Origin: Verticillium longisporum
Taxonomy: Eukaryota > Ascomycota > Sordariomycetes > Glomerellales > Plectosphaerellaceae
Assembly: GCA_019188255.1 (NCBI GenBank)
Contig: JAETXT010000006.1
Location: 4,464,001 to 4,528,000 of the forward strand
DNA length: 64,000 bases
Reading direction: 5' to 3'
The notes beneath the pieces were generated by a model that was given only the letters and a program-made list of their open reading frames with translations, ran no database searches and had not been told where the DNA came from. Shown piece by piece: positions 23,211-36,822 of the stretch. A program made the position numbers and the translations under genes. Every line of letters begins with the position of its first letter. Position 1 is the stretch's first letter.

Positions 23211-26200
23211 ATGGCCAAGAAGAAGAAGCCCGCCAACAACCCCGCACGCGGCTTTGCGACGACATCCGTCGCCTCGAAACCCAGGCCCGAAGTCCTCGAA
23301 GGTGCTGAGAACGCGCCTGATGTTGCTTCCCAACCAAAGCACAACGCCAAGGGCGGTGCAGCTACAGCCTCGGGTGCCCAGACACCAGCTACAAACGCCG
23401 CAGGTCCTGCGGCCACCAGCGACTCTGCTGCCGAAAGCAAGGATCTGAGCCCAGAAGAGTTTGAGAGGCGACTTGAGGAGTCTGAGTTGCAGTTGATGGT
23501 AGAGAAGAATGCTGCAAAAACGAGGCGCGATGTCAACCGACAGAAGACTCGCCTGGAGACAGATCGTCGTCTGCTCAGAGGACAGGCAGAGACGATCAAT
23601 GTACGCAAATGGCTTCCCCAAGAGCTCATGGACCACATACTTGATCTCGTTCAGGCCGAGGGCCGTTTCGCCACCTCGAACGTCTCTGCAGAGCACAGCA
23701 CCAGCGGCAAGATGCCACCAGAAGAAGACATGGTCATTCGCCTTTGGGCACTGCAGCAGACACTTTCTGCGGTGGGCTTTCCCCAGGAACGTGTTCAGGC
23801 TGTCACGCAGCACATTCTTGATATATCGCCCAATATCCCTGCCACAGCAAAGGACAGCATTTGGGGTCTTGAGGAAGCCATGGAGTGGCTTGCCCGAGAG
23901 TTGACCGCCGATGAGTTGCCTGATTACGAGGGTCGCGGCAAACCTGGCCTAAAGCCTACAGGTGGGCTCTGTCCTACCTGAACCCGGTAAATGTAGGATT
24001 GACTGCTGACCAGAATAGGAACGCTGGCCGACAGCCCGCTCACGTCAGGCGCTTCAACTCCGGGCTACCCCGAAGCTCCTTTCCGTCAAACCAAAGGGAA
24101 AAACGGAGCGCAAGCGCAGGCTCAAATATCTAGCAAGAAGGCTGCCATCACATGTGACAGCGATATAGAACCGGATGATTTAATTCCTGTATACATCGAA
24201 ACCAAGTCAAAGCTCTTTTCGGCAGAACGGAGACAACAAGAGAGCAAACGACAGAAGCCCTCCGTGCCCACAGACGAAGGAGTCATCCCGAGGCTGCAGG
24301 CGAAGCTGGAAAGGATCGAAAAGGATGTACTTTTCGACAGATATCCCGCTGAGCAGCAGTGGAAGGCCAAAAAGATGGCGCTGGAGAAAGAGCTCGCTGC
24401 AACGAGAAGACAGAAAGCCCAGGACGCAACCTCGGAGGCTATAGAGACAAGTCCCGAGCCAACGGAAGAGCCTCCCACCGGAGATGTCAATGATGAAGCT
24501 GAACGCATGGCCGCAGAGATCCTAGCGGAAGGTGCAGACGATGATGATGGCGATGCACTGGCAGGTCTGTTCGACAGCCTACCAACCAACGAAGTGGACG
24601 CGGCCACTGGTAAAACGAGTACAGTTGTCAATGGCCCCGACGGAGTCAAGGTCACTATTCGGTCGTTCGGAACATGGACAGGCGTGAGCCCGATGAGGGC
24701 GTTGGAAGAAGCCTGTCGCGCCCGGGACTCATCCGTCAAACTCCAGTACCGTCTCATCTCGGAAGTACCATTTGCCAACCGCCACATGTTGAACATCAGT
24801 TGGAGCAAAACCCAGGCCATACCGCCTGCATCCTCAGACGACACGGTGCATGTTTCTGCTTATGCCAAAGCTTTCACTTATAGCATGAGATCTGTGGCAG
24901 CTCCCGACAAGAAGCAGTCTGAAGCTTTCATCGCCACGTGGGCCCTATACCATATTTTTGGCCCCTCGCAAAAGGAAGAAAAGGTTGGACTACGTCTGCC
25001 TCCTGTCTGGAAAGAGCTCTGGACCGAGCTTGCCGAAGCACGTAAGAGCTCATTAGACGCCAAGGACCGAGAAGAAATCAAGATCCTTCGTGCCATGGTA
25101 CGACAGAGACAAGATCAAGAACTCGAGGACGGTGTGATACTTCCCTCTGCCTTTCGTGGACGCGGAGCGGCGCGAAACGCCGGGGAATTAACCGAGGGGG
25201 CCTCGGATCCAGCGAAAAGGAATCTCGGAGGGCCTGAATATTTCCAACAAATATGGGCCAAAAAGTCCAGTACACCTCGGTATCAAACTATGCTGCAATC
25301 TCGAATGCAGCTTCCTATGTGGCAATTTCGTCAGCAAGTCGTGGATACAGTCGACCGCGATCAAGTTGTCATCATCTGTGGTGAAACGGGTTGCGGCAAG
25401 AGCACACAAGTTCCCTCGTTCCTGTTGGAGCACAAGCTGGCGCAAGGCAAGCCATGCAAGATATATTGTACCGAACCACGCCGTATATCTGCGATATCGC
25501 TCGCACGTCGTGTGAGCGAGGAACTCGGAGAGGGCCGAGGTGATATTGGCACGCCAAGATCGCTCGTTGGCTATTCCATTCGTCTCGAAGCCAACACATC
25601 CAAGGAGACAAGGCTAGTGTTCGCCACGACGGGTATCGTTATGCGCATGCTTGAGGGCTCGAACGATCTTCGAGAAGTGACGCATTTGGTACTCGACGAA
25701 GTGCACGAAAGATCCATTGACAGCGACTTTCTTCTTATTGTGTTGAAAAAGCTCATGCTCCGACGAAAGGACTTGAAGGTAGTTCTCATGTCTGCTACGG
25801 TGGATGCTGAACGCTTTTCCAACTACCTCGGGAACGCCCCTGTTTTGACAGTTCCCGGTCGGACATTCCCTGTGCAGGTTCGCTACCTGGAAGATGCCAT
25901 TGAACTCACAGGTTTTAGCACTGGTCAGGCGAATCAGGAGAAGATGGTTGATCTCGATGATGACGTGGAAACGGAAACGGAAGGTCCAAAGACGACCGTT
26001 GGAAGCGAATTGGCCAAGTATTCTGCCAAGACAAGAAACACACTGGCTCAGATGGACGAGTATCGGATCGACTTCGACCTCATCGTCCAGCTCATTGCCA
26101 AGATCGCGGCCGATCCGTCGTACTCGCAATTCAGTAAGGCAATCTTGGTCTTCTTGCCAGGTATTGCAGAGATCAGGACAATCAACGACATGCTCCTTGG

Positions 26201-27866
26201 GGATCCTTCGTTCGCAAAAGACTGGCTCATATATCCTCTCCACTCCAGTATCGCAACAGAAGATCAGGAGGCCGCCTTCCTTGTTCCCCGCCGGGCATCA
26301 GAAAGGTCGTCTTGGCTACAAACATCGCGGAGACAGGTATCACTATCCCGGATGTGACTTGCGTTATCGACACTGGGAAACATCGCGAGATGAGATTCGA
26401 CGAGAGGCGGCAGCTCTCCCGCCTCATCGATACGTTCATCTCGCGCGCGAATGCCAAACAACGAAGGGGCCGTGCCGGTCGTGTCCAAGAAGGCCTCTGT
26501 TTCCATATGTTCACCAAGCATCGACACGACGCGCTCATCAGCGACCAACAGACCCCTGAGATGCTCCGCTTGTCCCTGCAGGACTTGGCGATTCGTGTCA
26601 AAATTTGCAAGATTGGAGGTATCGAAGAGACTCTGAGCGAGGCTCTGGATTCGCCTTCCGCAAAGAATATTCGACGTGCTGTCGACGCCTTGATCGATGT
26701 TCGAGCGCTGACCAATGCTGAAGAGCTGACGCCCTTGGGTCATCAACTCGCCAGGCTTCCTTTAGACGTGTTTCTTGGGAAACTCATTCTGTTGGGCACC
26801 GTGTTCAAGTGTCTGGATATGGCCATCACGGTTGCCGCTATATTGTCATCCAAATCCCCCTTCTCTGCTCCGTTCGGACAACGAGCGCAAGCTGACATGG
26901 TACGCATGGGCTTCCGACGTGGTGACTCTGATCTCTTGACTATTTACAATGCGTACCTGGCTTGGAGGCGAGTTTGTCAAACAACGAGTGCTTCTGGCGG
27001 AAAGGAGTTTCAATTCTGCCGCAAGAACTTCCTCAGCCAACAGACACTTGCCAACATTGAGGACCTTAAGGGCCAGCTCATGGTCTCTCTTGTGGACTCG
27101 GGATTCCTGTCTTTAACCGATGACGAGCGACGCGCACTGAACCGTCTGCGATACTCAAACAACTCCCGCCGGCGTCATCAGCAGTTTTTTGAGATTCCAC
27201 AGCGCGTCAACCTCAACAGCGAGAACGATGCAATCACTACAGCTGTCATTGCTTGGAGCTTCTACCCCAAACTCCTCGTGCGCGACACGCCTGGTAGTCG
27301 CGGTCTGCGGAACGTGGGGAACAACCAGTCCATCAGCTTGCATCCCTCATCGGTCAACAAGGGTCACAACGAGATCAGGTGGCTATCCTACTACCACATT
27401 ATGCAGTCCAAGGCGTGAGTACCGCAGTCCTCCCAGACCATTTTGCAGTAGCTGATTTTCCTTCCTTCAGTGTCTACCACGCGCACGAAACATCGGCAGC
27501 CGACGCCTTTGCTATCGCCCTGCTTTGCGGAGATGTCAAGGCGGACGTAAGTTGCTCCTCTCTACGCCTTTTGTCGCGGCTGGCTGGCTTTATGTACTGT
27601 AGAGGAATCTGCTGACACTGACTCAGATGTTCGCGGGCGTCCTGGTCTTGGACGGGAATCGCGCAAGATTCGCGCTGCCGGACTGGAAGACAATGCTAGT
27701 GCTCAAGGTTCTGCGCACCCGGCTCAGGGAGGTGCTCACTCGCGCATTCAAACAGCCGGGCAAATTGCCTACGGCTCAACAGGAGCGCTGGCTCGAGGTG
27801 TGGCAGAAAATTTTCTCGCAGGACGCCCACAAAGAAAACGGATCGACGGCGGTCACCAAGGCCTAG
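23211..27866 (+). CDS. DExH-box RNA helicase, YLR419W/DHX29/DHX57 type, one frameshift
   Basis: Four exons: 23211-23961, 24019-27414, 27471-27546 and 27627-27866. The N-terminus is Lys-rich, followed by a coiled region and a UBA-like segment (about residues 190-240: VQAVTQHILDISPNIPATAK). Helicase motifs are in order: I GETGCGKSTQ (about 705), II DEVH (about 810), III SAT, and VI QRRGRAGR (about 1065). HA2 and OB-fold regions follow, ending at KA with stop at 27866. The frame breaks at C26286-26289. One more C gives LVPPPGIRKVVLATNIAETG without interruption, and the exon sum becomes 4464 nt (1487 residues). Family members act in translation initiation or RNA remodelling. The exact role here is inferred. 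It is transcribed divergently from GCN1. Confidence 0.9.
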
Positions 27867-28342
27867 AACCTTTCTTTCGGGCTCAATGAAAGTAAAAAAG
27901 CAGATTCCCTGCAATTTGGCAATGAATGTACCGATGCCGCGGTCCAGTGAAGTTTCTTGTATATACCCATGTTGGGTCTGAGTGATCGGCGTGTCAGTTG
28001 TGTCGCATACTAGCCGAAAGATCGAGGTCAAGATGGCAGATCACACACGACACGACAAATTGAGGTAAAAAGCATAAGAATTGAAACTCGTTCTCGAGTT
28101 CTTTGGAAAGAGACCGGATAAGTCCGGGCCTCTGGAAGGGCAGAGGGGCGTCAGCGTGTTCCCCCCTCCCCTCTCAGTGATGGATTTGAGTTATTGATAC
28201 ATGAAGGCAGCTTCCCCCCCTTTCTGCCTGTTCCTTCCATCTCCTCCTCGGAGGTTGACAAGACCTCTTGACATGGAGTATTGTCGAACAAGAAAAGAGG
28301 ATAAACGCCGTATTAGATGCTCACTATTCTTTCGTGGCCCTT
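27867..28342. other. Convergent 3' flanks
   Basis: Short region between the converging helicase and Prp24 genes. No gene or RNA is recognised. Confidence 0.5.
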
Positions 28343-31300
28343 TCACTCTTTCTTCTTGGCGTCCTCATCTTCCTTTCCATTGGTCGTCGAGGAGGTGCTG
28401 CCTCCGCCGAGGAACATGGCTTTAAACTCAGCGTTGCTCTTCATCGGCTTTGGCGGCGCGTCTCCTTTTTCCGTCGGCGGTGCAGACACAGCGGCGCCGT
28501 TCGCCTTTGCCGGCGCGGCTCCCTTGCTCGCCACGAAACCGAGACCTCGCTTTGCGCCGCCCTTGCCGAGGACGGGCCGCCTGACGGTCGACGGCGCGAA
28601 CGAGGGCTTACTGCTACCCGCGGACGCCTTGACGCCGTCCTTTTTGGCGCCGCCGCCACCGTAGACAATCTTGTCCGTCCGCCTCGCCCTTGGCGTGCCG
28701 AAGCTCGTCGACGGAACCGGTCCGGAGTTTTCGGCCGTCGAGAAGGTAACCGTCCAGCTGCAGCGCGGCGCGTCCCGCGCTCGCTGCGTCTTCAAACTCA
28801 ATGCTCGCGCCGCCGTGGCTCGGCTGCAGAACGAGACCTGTAAAGCCGGCGATCTTGCCGACGATTTCCTTGACGCGTGCATCGTTTACCGTATCAGGGA
28901 TGTCGAGCAGGGCAATGCTCCGCACGGCGACTTCCTCCCGCGCTTGCGACTTTGATGAGTCGCCGTTTGCGTCTTCCATCGCCTCGTCACCCCCGTGATC
29001 ACGACTCGGCGCCGGTGAGGCCGAGTTGCGCTCACCAGACACGGCGGCGGCGCGCTTGTAAATGACGGGTGTTGACAGTGCGACGGTCATGATCGAAGTG
29101 CGGAACTTGGTGCTGTTTAATTCCGCGACGGCCTTGTCGGCCTGCTCCTTGGACGCGAGCTCGATATAGGCAGTGCCGTAACCTTTGCCTCCCTTGTTGC
29201 GCGGTATGCTCACCCGTTGAACAGGGCCGATCTTGGAGAAGACCTCTTTGAGTTCGTCTTCGGTGACGACTGTATCCAGATTGGTAACGTGAAGCTCACG
29301 ACCCTCGTCCACTGCTCCGTCGCGCTTCTTGGCACGAGATGGGTCAGAGAACATGGCTGTGAGTTTATACTCGCCGTCCAAGAGCTTGCCGTGTTTCTGC
29401 GTGGCTTTTGTCGAGGCCTCCCGCGTCCTGAAGGTAACATAGCTGAAGCGTCGACGCACATTGCCTTTCAGGCTGGGCATGCGGACGCTGATTATGTCGC
29501 CACAGTCCTTGAACAGGTTGCGCAGGTAATCGGGGCCAGCCGTCGGAGGATAATTGGTGACAAAGACGGTCAGGTCGGTGCCGCGCTCGACTCCAATCTG
29601 AGCCTCGCCAAAGTACTTTCCATCGCGCAGCAGCGCCGACTGAGCCTCTTCGGGGGACCTGAATTCAATCACGACAACTTGTGACTCGCCGTCCTTGTCG
29701 GCGACCGTCTGCAAGCTGTTGATGTGTCCGTAGTCTTTGAAGTATTGCCGAATCTTGGTCTGCGTGACGCTTGCTGGGATGTTGGTGACAAGGACAGATG
29801 TGTTTTCGCGGTCCCTTTTGAGACTCTGCTGCGTCGATGCAGGGTCGGCCTCGTTTCCATGATTTCGTTGACGCTTGTTTGATCCCTCACCCAGAAGCTC
29901 TTCCTCGTCTGCCTGCTCGTCTCCGCGCTTCCGTTTGGAGCCCGAGGGTGACTGATGATTCGCTTCCTCCGCGGCATGCGCTGCATGCTGTTGCTGGAGA
30001 TGGGCGGCACAGAGCTGTGCCGCCTGAGCAGCCTCGAGCTCACGACGTCGGGCGGTCTCTTTTCGAAGCTCAGTAACGCTGTCGGTCGCGTTCCTCACGG
30101 TGCTGGGAAGTTCATAGTCGTTGCAGTGCTGGAGGTAAACATCCATAACCCTTTCGGGCCAGTCCAGCGTCTTACGCTTGACCGCACGACCCAGTACGGC
30201 TGTGGCTACAGAAGGGACTCGTAGGCCCACGGCAGCGGTAGAAGGCGTTGGGCTGCGGTCCTTTCCATTAGAGGCGAACACCATCATCTCCCATAAATAG
30301 TAGTTGAGCCAAAAGTCGTAGCTATCTGCGTAGAGCGATTTTCCGCTAGCTTGTGCCACTGCGTCCTCGCGTCATCTGGCGAACGTTTCTTTTCTGTGAG
30401 ATACTGGATGTAAATGCGTTCGAGGCGGAAGGCGGGATCGCCGCGGTACTCATCTCCGTAGCGGTTCTTGGCTTGGTCGACAAACTCGATGGCAGCCTGC
30501 AGGCCCATATCGGCAATGTCGACGGCCTCGTCGGAAGCGTTTAGATCCATGGCAGTGCGCTTCAGAAAGCCACACCAGCCAGCGTACATGTCGAGGAGGG
30601 CGGTCATTCCATTCTTGTAGAGGTCGGGGTGGCTCGTAGCCTTGTGCTTGATCTGTTCAATGTCATGGAAAGGAAGCCTGGCCTCCTCGGCGCTGAGGAT
30701 GTAACGAGACCACAGCGCCCCCGACCACGGGCAATGATCGACAGCGCGGCGAATGACGTCTAGCATGGCGTATGGGGATTGCGCGAAGGTCCCCGAAGTT
30801 GAGAGGAACCGAATGTACTCCATCCATACGTATTCATCGAATGTAAAGACGCCAGTCAAGGCGCGTGAGTAAAGACCGCGACATAGGTCGCCCGTCGTCT
30901 CCATGGTCTTGCTGCTCCTCTTGCTCTGCGAGATCTCCCAGTCTAGATATTCCTTCAGCAGCGTTTTGTACTCCTCATCGGCACCGTCGCGGGCGGCCTT
31001 GCGTAGCTTGGACTCGAAAATTTCGCGATCTTCGACGAGTTGCTTGGCTTCTTGAGACTTGGCCGTGACAGCCTGCATCGTGTCCTCCCAGGCGGATTTG
31101 TTATACGTGGAGAGGAAGGTGGAAAAGTCCTGCGCAGTCTGGTCGCGTGTGACGTGGGGTATTTGCAGACGGTCGAAGTAGAGGTGGGTGATACGCCTGA
31201 CACCCTCAGCTGTCCTCGTGCGGTCGAGGAGGCCGCGCTCGAGAGAGATCCAGCGATCCCACAGCTCGTGGCTGTCGCTGATGCGGTACTGAATGGCTTC

Positions 31301-31588
31301 ATAGCCTTGTTGCCAGAGGCTGAGGGCGGCATTCAGAGAAAAGATGTCGCGACTCATGTGCTGCTCCTCCTCGGACCAGCCGGTTTCGCCGGACTGACAG
31401 TCGACATAGAGCGACCAAAAGTGATCGCAATAGGCGCGCCAGATTTTGAGACTGCTGGGTTCGGCATCGACGGCGAGCTTGAAGAGCTCGACGACGTGAA
31501 CGTGTTTTTCGAGGTCATTCGCCTGACGGCTATGCTCGGCGACGTAGTCCCCCCAGCGGCCTTCGCCGACGGGGAGGGGCGGCGCCAT
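28343..31588 (-). CDS. Prp24/SART3 U4/U6 snRNP assembly factor, two frameshifts
   Basis: An intronless gene for the U6 snRNP protein that anneals U4 to U6 during spliceosome recycling. Residues 1-430 are HAT repeats typical of SART3 (SLKIWRAYCDHFW, SHELWDRWISLE, DEYVWMEYIRFL). Four RRM-like domains follow near residues 595, 670, 760 and 890 (TSVLVTNIPASV, LTVFVTNYPP, RELHVTNLDT, RSIALLDIPDT). The extreme C-terminus has SNAEFKAMFLGG, the Lsm-binding motif. The frame breaks twice. At T30339-30342 one base is missing (A5 expected on the coding strand; joins KLAEK to SLYADSYDFW). Near C28687-28689 one base is extra (HAKARRTDKIVYGG if removed). The changes cancel in length, giving 1081 residues. 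The second site is less certain than the first. Confidence 0.88.
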
Positions 31589-34500
31589 GCTGACGGTTGT
31601 GTCGCGCCGACAAGGGGCGGAGCATGGATGGAACGCAGGCGTCGAGCACGCTGTCGCGAGAAGAGGTTGCGATTCGATTGAGGCAAAGCGTCTCAGGCAG
31701 TCGAGTCAAGCTAGAGCTGGGATGCTCAAGTCGCAGGTCCGGTTGTCGACGTCAGGGTACAAGAACACGCCACGATTCGGAGGGCGAAACGTCCAGCGGA
31801 AAGAGATGGTTGGAGGGTCCCGATTCGCGACTTGTCAAGAGATTCGTGTGTTGGGCGCTCGGAGGCTGTTGGGACGAGTCGCAAAACATAAAATGGCAAA
31901 CCTGGTGCCTGATGAGGGTCGCGGGCAGGTCGGGTTGTCGGACAGCAACCAGAGAGAGAAATGGCCAGGGGAAAGAAGGACGATTGACAGCGCAAGCCGA
32001 TTGATTGGCAGGAAGTGGCAGGCTGACAAGGCTGGGTCGTGAGTGGTGAAGGGTTGAGCACCCGATGCCTGTGGATAAGGGGATGGTCTAGAGGCAGGCA
32101 GATTTTCCAACCCGTGTTTCTGAGGTGAGGTAGGTACAACTGTCTCGGTTTCTGATTGCCTGCCATGACCTGAAATCCCAGGTAATGGAGGCCACCCACG
32201 TACCTGCCTGCCTACCTGGTACCTACCTAGAGGTAACAGTGGGCAGGCACTGTCAGAGGGACCTCCCTCTGGTGGGTTCCTTAGTGGGTCGGCCCTCTGT
32301 GCCGGCGCCGCCTGCTCTACCACCTCCCTGGAGGTGCCTTGCCTTGGAGGATGCCTCTGACCAGTCAGATCAACCGCTTGGGGGCAGCACCTTCCTTAGT
32401 CATCGAAGGAGCAACCCATCTGAAGCAGTATGAATCGTCAGGTTCGACTCTCAGTCGCCCACAAGAGGCCAAACATGACAGGAATGCCTAGTACGGCACA
32501 TGACGCATCCCCTCTCTGATTCACAATCACCCCATCCCATCATGCCCGTCTCTGCCTTGAACGGCTGGGGGCCCAGATAACGCCGCGGGACTGCATTCGC
32601 TGACCTTGACTGGCCGAGAAGCCCATTTGTCGCCATGGAGCCTGTCACTATGATGCTCTATGGTATCATCGCAGACGCTTCGACGAGCCAGCAGACGCGG
32701 AATGCGATCTGCTGAATCATCTCGAACGCTGTGATGACTCTCGGCTCCAGACAGACGTGATACCTGTGATTTGCACCTCGAGTTGAGCTTCATTCCACTG
32801 GGCATCGCTGAGAATACGGTGGCCTCCCGGAGTCAACTCCGGGGCACCGATGTCACTGGATTGGAGCATCCAATGGTTTACCACCGCTACATGCTCTCCC
32901 TTCTGCAGGTGCACCTAGCCCCCAGATAGCCTGCACGAAGGTAGCTGAAGAACACGACGCGCCCCCGCAGAAGTCCGCGTACCATGCGGTGATCAAGAGA
33001 CGAGGGGGGGTCCGAAGCCCTGTTTTTGACCCCTTTCGTTCTCATTGCCGACAATCAGCTGCCATATTTCGTTGGTGTTGCCCCTTTTGTCTCCCTGAAA
33101 CAGTCAATTGCCAAGGATGGCGACCATCAGCTTTCTTATGCTCGTCTTACGCTCGTCACAAGAACGACGATTCAGAGCCATGACTTGTCGAACGTGATGC
33201 GTGCGCTAAATTGTCCTGTAACGGGCGCGATGTACCAGTCAATCGACGTCAGGGAGCGCCCCCTCTTCTTGGGCTTCCCGGAGGCATGAACGATAAACGA
33301 AATGAGGTTGCCATGCAGCCGTGTTCCCGTCCGCTGTTACTAGAACTCCCGGCTCGGATTGATTAGATCAGGTTTGGCGCACTCCCACACTGTTCAGGCT
33401 GCTGGGGGGCTTGGCCAGCCAGTGCCAGTCTGATCCGAGGGAAGACCCCGGCGTAGATCCCACGGTGTCCCTTGTAAGCTTCACCCTCACATCCCCTCTG
33501 CCGCCGCCCTGCCCCTCAGGCATCGGAGAATCGTCTGGCGGTCGGCCATCGCATAGCCCTAAGACTCTCGTGTCTGCTGAGAAGTGGTGCGCTTGTCAAC
33601 GAGCCGGTCAACGGTCAGGCTCCTATCATCAGACGAGAAATGGTGCTCTTTGCGTGCCCATGCGCCACGGTATGCTTAGACCGCTTCTTGATCACACAAA
33701 TGTCATTGCTTGGCCCGAACATGGCCAGAGAGCAGAGCACGCGCGCACACAGCTTCCTCTAACTGCCTGGCACGGCATGTCCGCCCGTCAGAGATGCTCG
33801 TCAGGCCCGGGGCTGAGGGGCCCTTGACCAGGCAAACCGTCAAACGTTTGATCGCCTGGACGGGACGATGATGTGGCTGGCTCGGATGGTCGGCTTGTCC
33901 GTCCTGGGACATACATCCCGCTGCATTTATCCGTTGCGCTGAAAAAGCTGTACCGCATCGACTTTTGCTGAGCGCGAATTCAACGAGCAGCAACCCCTCG
34001 TTGCCGGCTGTCCGAATGACATGACTTGACTTGACTGACGACGATCAGTGATGGGCTCGGTCTCGCTCGTCCCTTCCGCATTTCCTTCCACGGACGTCAG
34101 TCGAATGCCAGCCACGCCTTCTCCCCGCCCTCCTCCAAGTCACCAATTGCGCAGCGCCGGTTGTCCCTTCCCACCCCGTTCCCCCTCCCCCTTTGGTAGA
34201 GGTGGCCCTCGTCGACCAACCACTTGACCCTGGTTCGATCTGGATCGGAAGGAGCTAGTCACTAATCTGGCAGGAAGGCACATAAGGGTCCGGGGTAGGG
34301 ACAGGGCACCAACGCCAGGCAGGTAGGAGGTCTGCCAATTGCCTGGTATTAATTGCGCTGCCGATGTGCTACGTGATAGAAGCAAGGACTTAATGCGTGA
34401 CAGTGGGCACTGGCCATGACAGCAGACGGAAGGGAGAGAACGTCCTGGGATCCTTCCAAATCGGTGTCCCCATTCCAAGCCTCCGCGCCTGACCATCGAC

Positions 34501-35197
34501 TATCATCCATGGTGTCCCACCCCTCTCTCGTCCGGGGCTCGTGCCATTGAAAACCTCCCTGCCTCCCGCTTATCGTCGCGGCCCTCATTCCATCCCTCGC
34601 CCAGCCCGAGACTCAATTTTCTTCGCATCGTGTCGGAATTCTTGAGAGTTCTTCAAGTTCTTCGTGTCCTCTTACCTTCACTTCTTCGACGCTCGGTCCG
34701 TCTCCTTCTTCGGGTGCTTCTTTTTCGAGTGTGGCCTGCATCATACCTACGACGACTTACACCATCCGCGTGGCATACGCACACTCGCCTGGCCTGACCA
34801 CCTACGTTGCGGCACACCAGTATATACGCCATATATTCCGAGTGACAAACCTTGTCGCACCTGTCTGATCCAGACGTTCCCGGCCATTGAAGCTGGACCA
34901 AAAACATCCGGCTACTAAAGTTGCACAAAGCACACTTTCATCTACCGCTACCTCGTCCCGCAATACATCACGTAGAAGCGCGGCATAACCGGTCACTCGA
35001 CTCTCAAATCTTTGACCAACGGAGCCAGATAATTTCAAACCGCTGTGCACTATGCACAAGGGTCCGGCCGTGTAACAACTCCCGACACGTGTAACGCCGA
35101 AGAGCACCAACGTCTGCCCAGCGACTTAGTTAGAAGTCTATACGGAAACTCGGTTTCTGGCCTTACATCTAAGGGCAGCTTCCTCTCGATTCTCGCA
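31589..35197. other. Intergenic 3.6 kb between Prp24 and the CFEM gene
   Basis: Divergent promoter region. It has clustered ACCTACCT-type elements near 32128-32137 and 32211-32230. Many short open frames exist on both strands, none longer than about 160 codons and none with a recognisable domain. The last about 550 nt are pyrimidine-rich and are probably the long 5' leader of the CFEM gene. Confidence 0.5.
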
Positions 35198-36377
35198 ATG
35201 CGTTCGCATACTGCTACCGTGCTCGCCGGCCTAGTGTTGCTGGCTGCTTCGGCCAGCGGACAAGACCTTGCGTCTTTGCCCCCCTGTGCTGTAAGTGACT
35301 CTTGGAGCCTGTCTCCTACAGGTCTATTCCCGCATCTTCTGGGATAAAAATACTGACGCAGTCTTATTGTAGCAAACTTGCGTCAATAGTGTGATTGCAA
35401 GTGGCCTCTCTTGCGACTCGGGCGATACAAAATGTCTATGCGCCAATAACAACTTCAAATTCGGCCTCAACGATTGCGGAAAGCAAGCATGTGACGAGGC
35501 CGTCGCGCAACAACTTGTTGCGTATGCAGAGTCGCTCTGTGCAGGTAAGAATCGCCCAGGATGCAGCTCCAAATCTCAATGTTAACAGCATCCAGCAGCA
35601 CCTCCTGAGCAGACGACAGCGGCTACTGCAGCTCCTGAGACCACGCCGTCTCCCCCCTCCGAGCAACCGTTGACTTCGGCCACGCCCGCGCCGTCGCCAT
35701 CTCCAACCCCCGAGGCTGTCACCTCATTGACTACCACTCAACAGCAGTCGCCCGCTCCGTCAACCGAAGAGCAAACAGTAGAAGGAGCAGCAGCAACCTC
35801 TTCGGTGGCGACCTCAACGTCATCTGTCAGTAGTGCCTCTGCAATCACTGAGGCGCCGACGACGCCGGTACGTCTCAACGTTTCAACACCCATGTTACTT
35901 CTCATGACTATCTACTGACTTACTTTATGATAGGTGCAGAGTTCAACCCTCATTGTTGCCTCACTCTCTGCTAAGAAAGTGACTTCGGATTCACAAACAT
36001 CGTCTTCAGAGCCACCCGCTGTACCAACCAGCACCGGCGGAGATGGTGAGAAATCAAGCAACGCTAGTGGTGTTGCAGATAATGAAGATGAAAGCACAGA
36101 GCCAGCAGCTGCAAGCGCTCTTTCGACCACAGCGAAGATTGGAATAGCCGTTGGTGCAGGTGTGGGAGGTCTCGGTATTCTGTTGGCTGTTTTCTTGATA
36201 CTGCGACGGCGCCCAAGCATGCGTGCTCTACAGCTTTCTGACCCAATGCCAGGCTCCGGACGAGATTACTCCGTCGGCACTCAATACACATCTGAAAAGG
36301 ACCACTCGGGGCTCGAGATGAATTCGAGGAGGTATGAGGACATGGTTCCTCGTCAGACGCCCCGTCATATGATTTAG
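35198..36377 (+). CDS. CFEM-domain single-pass membrane protein
   Basis: Four exons, 35198-35290, 35373-35544, 35596-35867 and 35934-36377, total 981 nt (326 residues). Residues 1-21 are a signal peptide ending ASASGQ. Residues about 22-90 are a CFEM domain with eight cysteines: LPPCA|QTC, then SGLSC, DTKCLC, NDC, KQAC and ESLC. A long Ser/Thr/Pro-rich stalk follows, likely O-glycosylated. A transmembrane helix (IGIAVGAGVGGLGILLAVFL) is followed by RRR and a cytoplasmic tail of about 65 residues. CFEM proteins bind haem or act at the cell surface, and some are effectors. A single-pass form instead of a GPI anchor suggests a surface sensor. The exon 3 acceptor at 35595 is used because the AG seven bases upstream leads at once to TGA. 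Confidence 0.85.
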
Positions 36378-36822
36378 CGACGAGCTTGTTACACGGCGAT
36401 GGATGTTTACAATGTTTTCTTTGGTCGCCTCCCAGCATCCTCAAGGAAAAGATATCACAACCCAACCTTGCCGTATATACATGGATGGCCGGCGTTGCAG
36501 TGTGGCGATGTGGCCGATATAGGCGGTACACATTGTTAGCTATGATAATGAATTACGATACTGATTCCCCTCGAGAATGTGTCTGCACGGGCAGGTGAAG
36601 GTGTTCGGCGATTATGAGCGATTTTTATTCGCAATGGCCATGGCTGGAGAGAGGAGGCCAGGCTCACTTTTTGACAAAAGTCGGAGAGAGCGTTGATGAG
36701 AGTCGCTGATCGATATCCTTTCTCAAGTACATATTTTTACAAATCAGAGGTATTACATGACCGACCAAACCCATTGGTCGTTGGAACCTGTGCCGCTAGG
36801 CAGTTCTCACCCTCGTCGCGGC
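36378..36822. other. Convergent 3' flanks
   Basis: 3' untranslated regions of the CFEM gene and the uL22m gene. Nothing else seen. Confidence 0.5.

Noticed and set aside
34220..34250. GGTTCGATC resembling a tRNA T loop
   Set aside because: No pairing T stem and no acceptor or anticodon stems around it.
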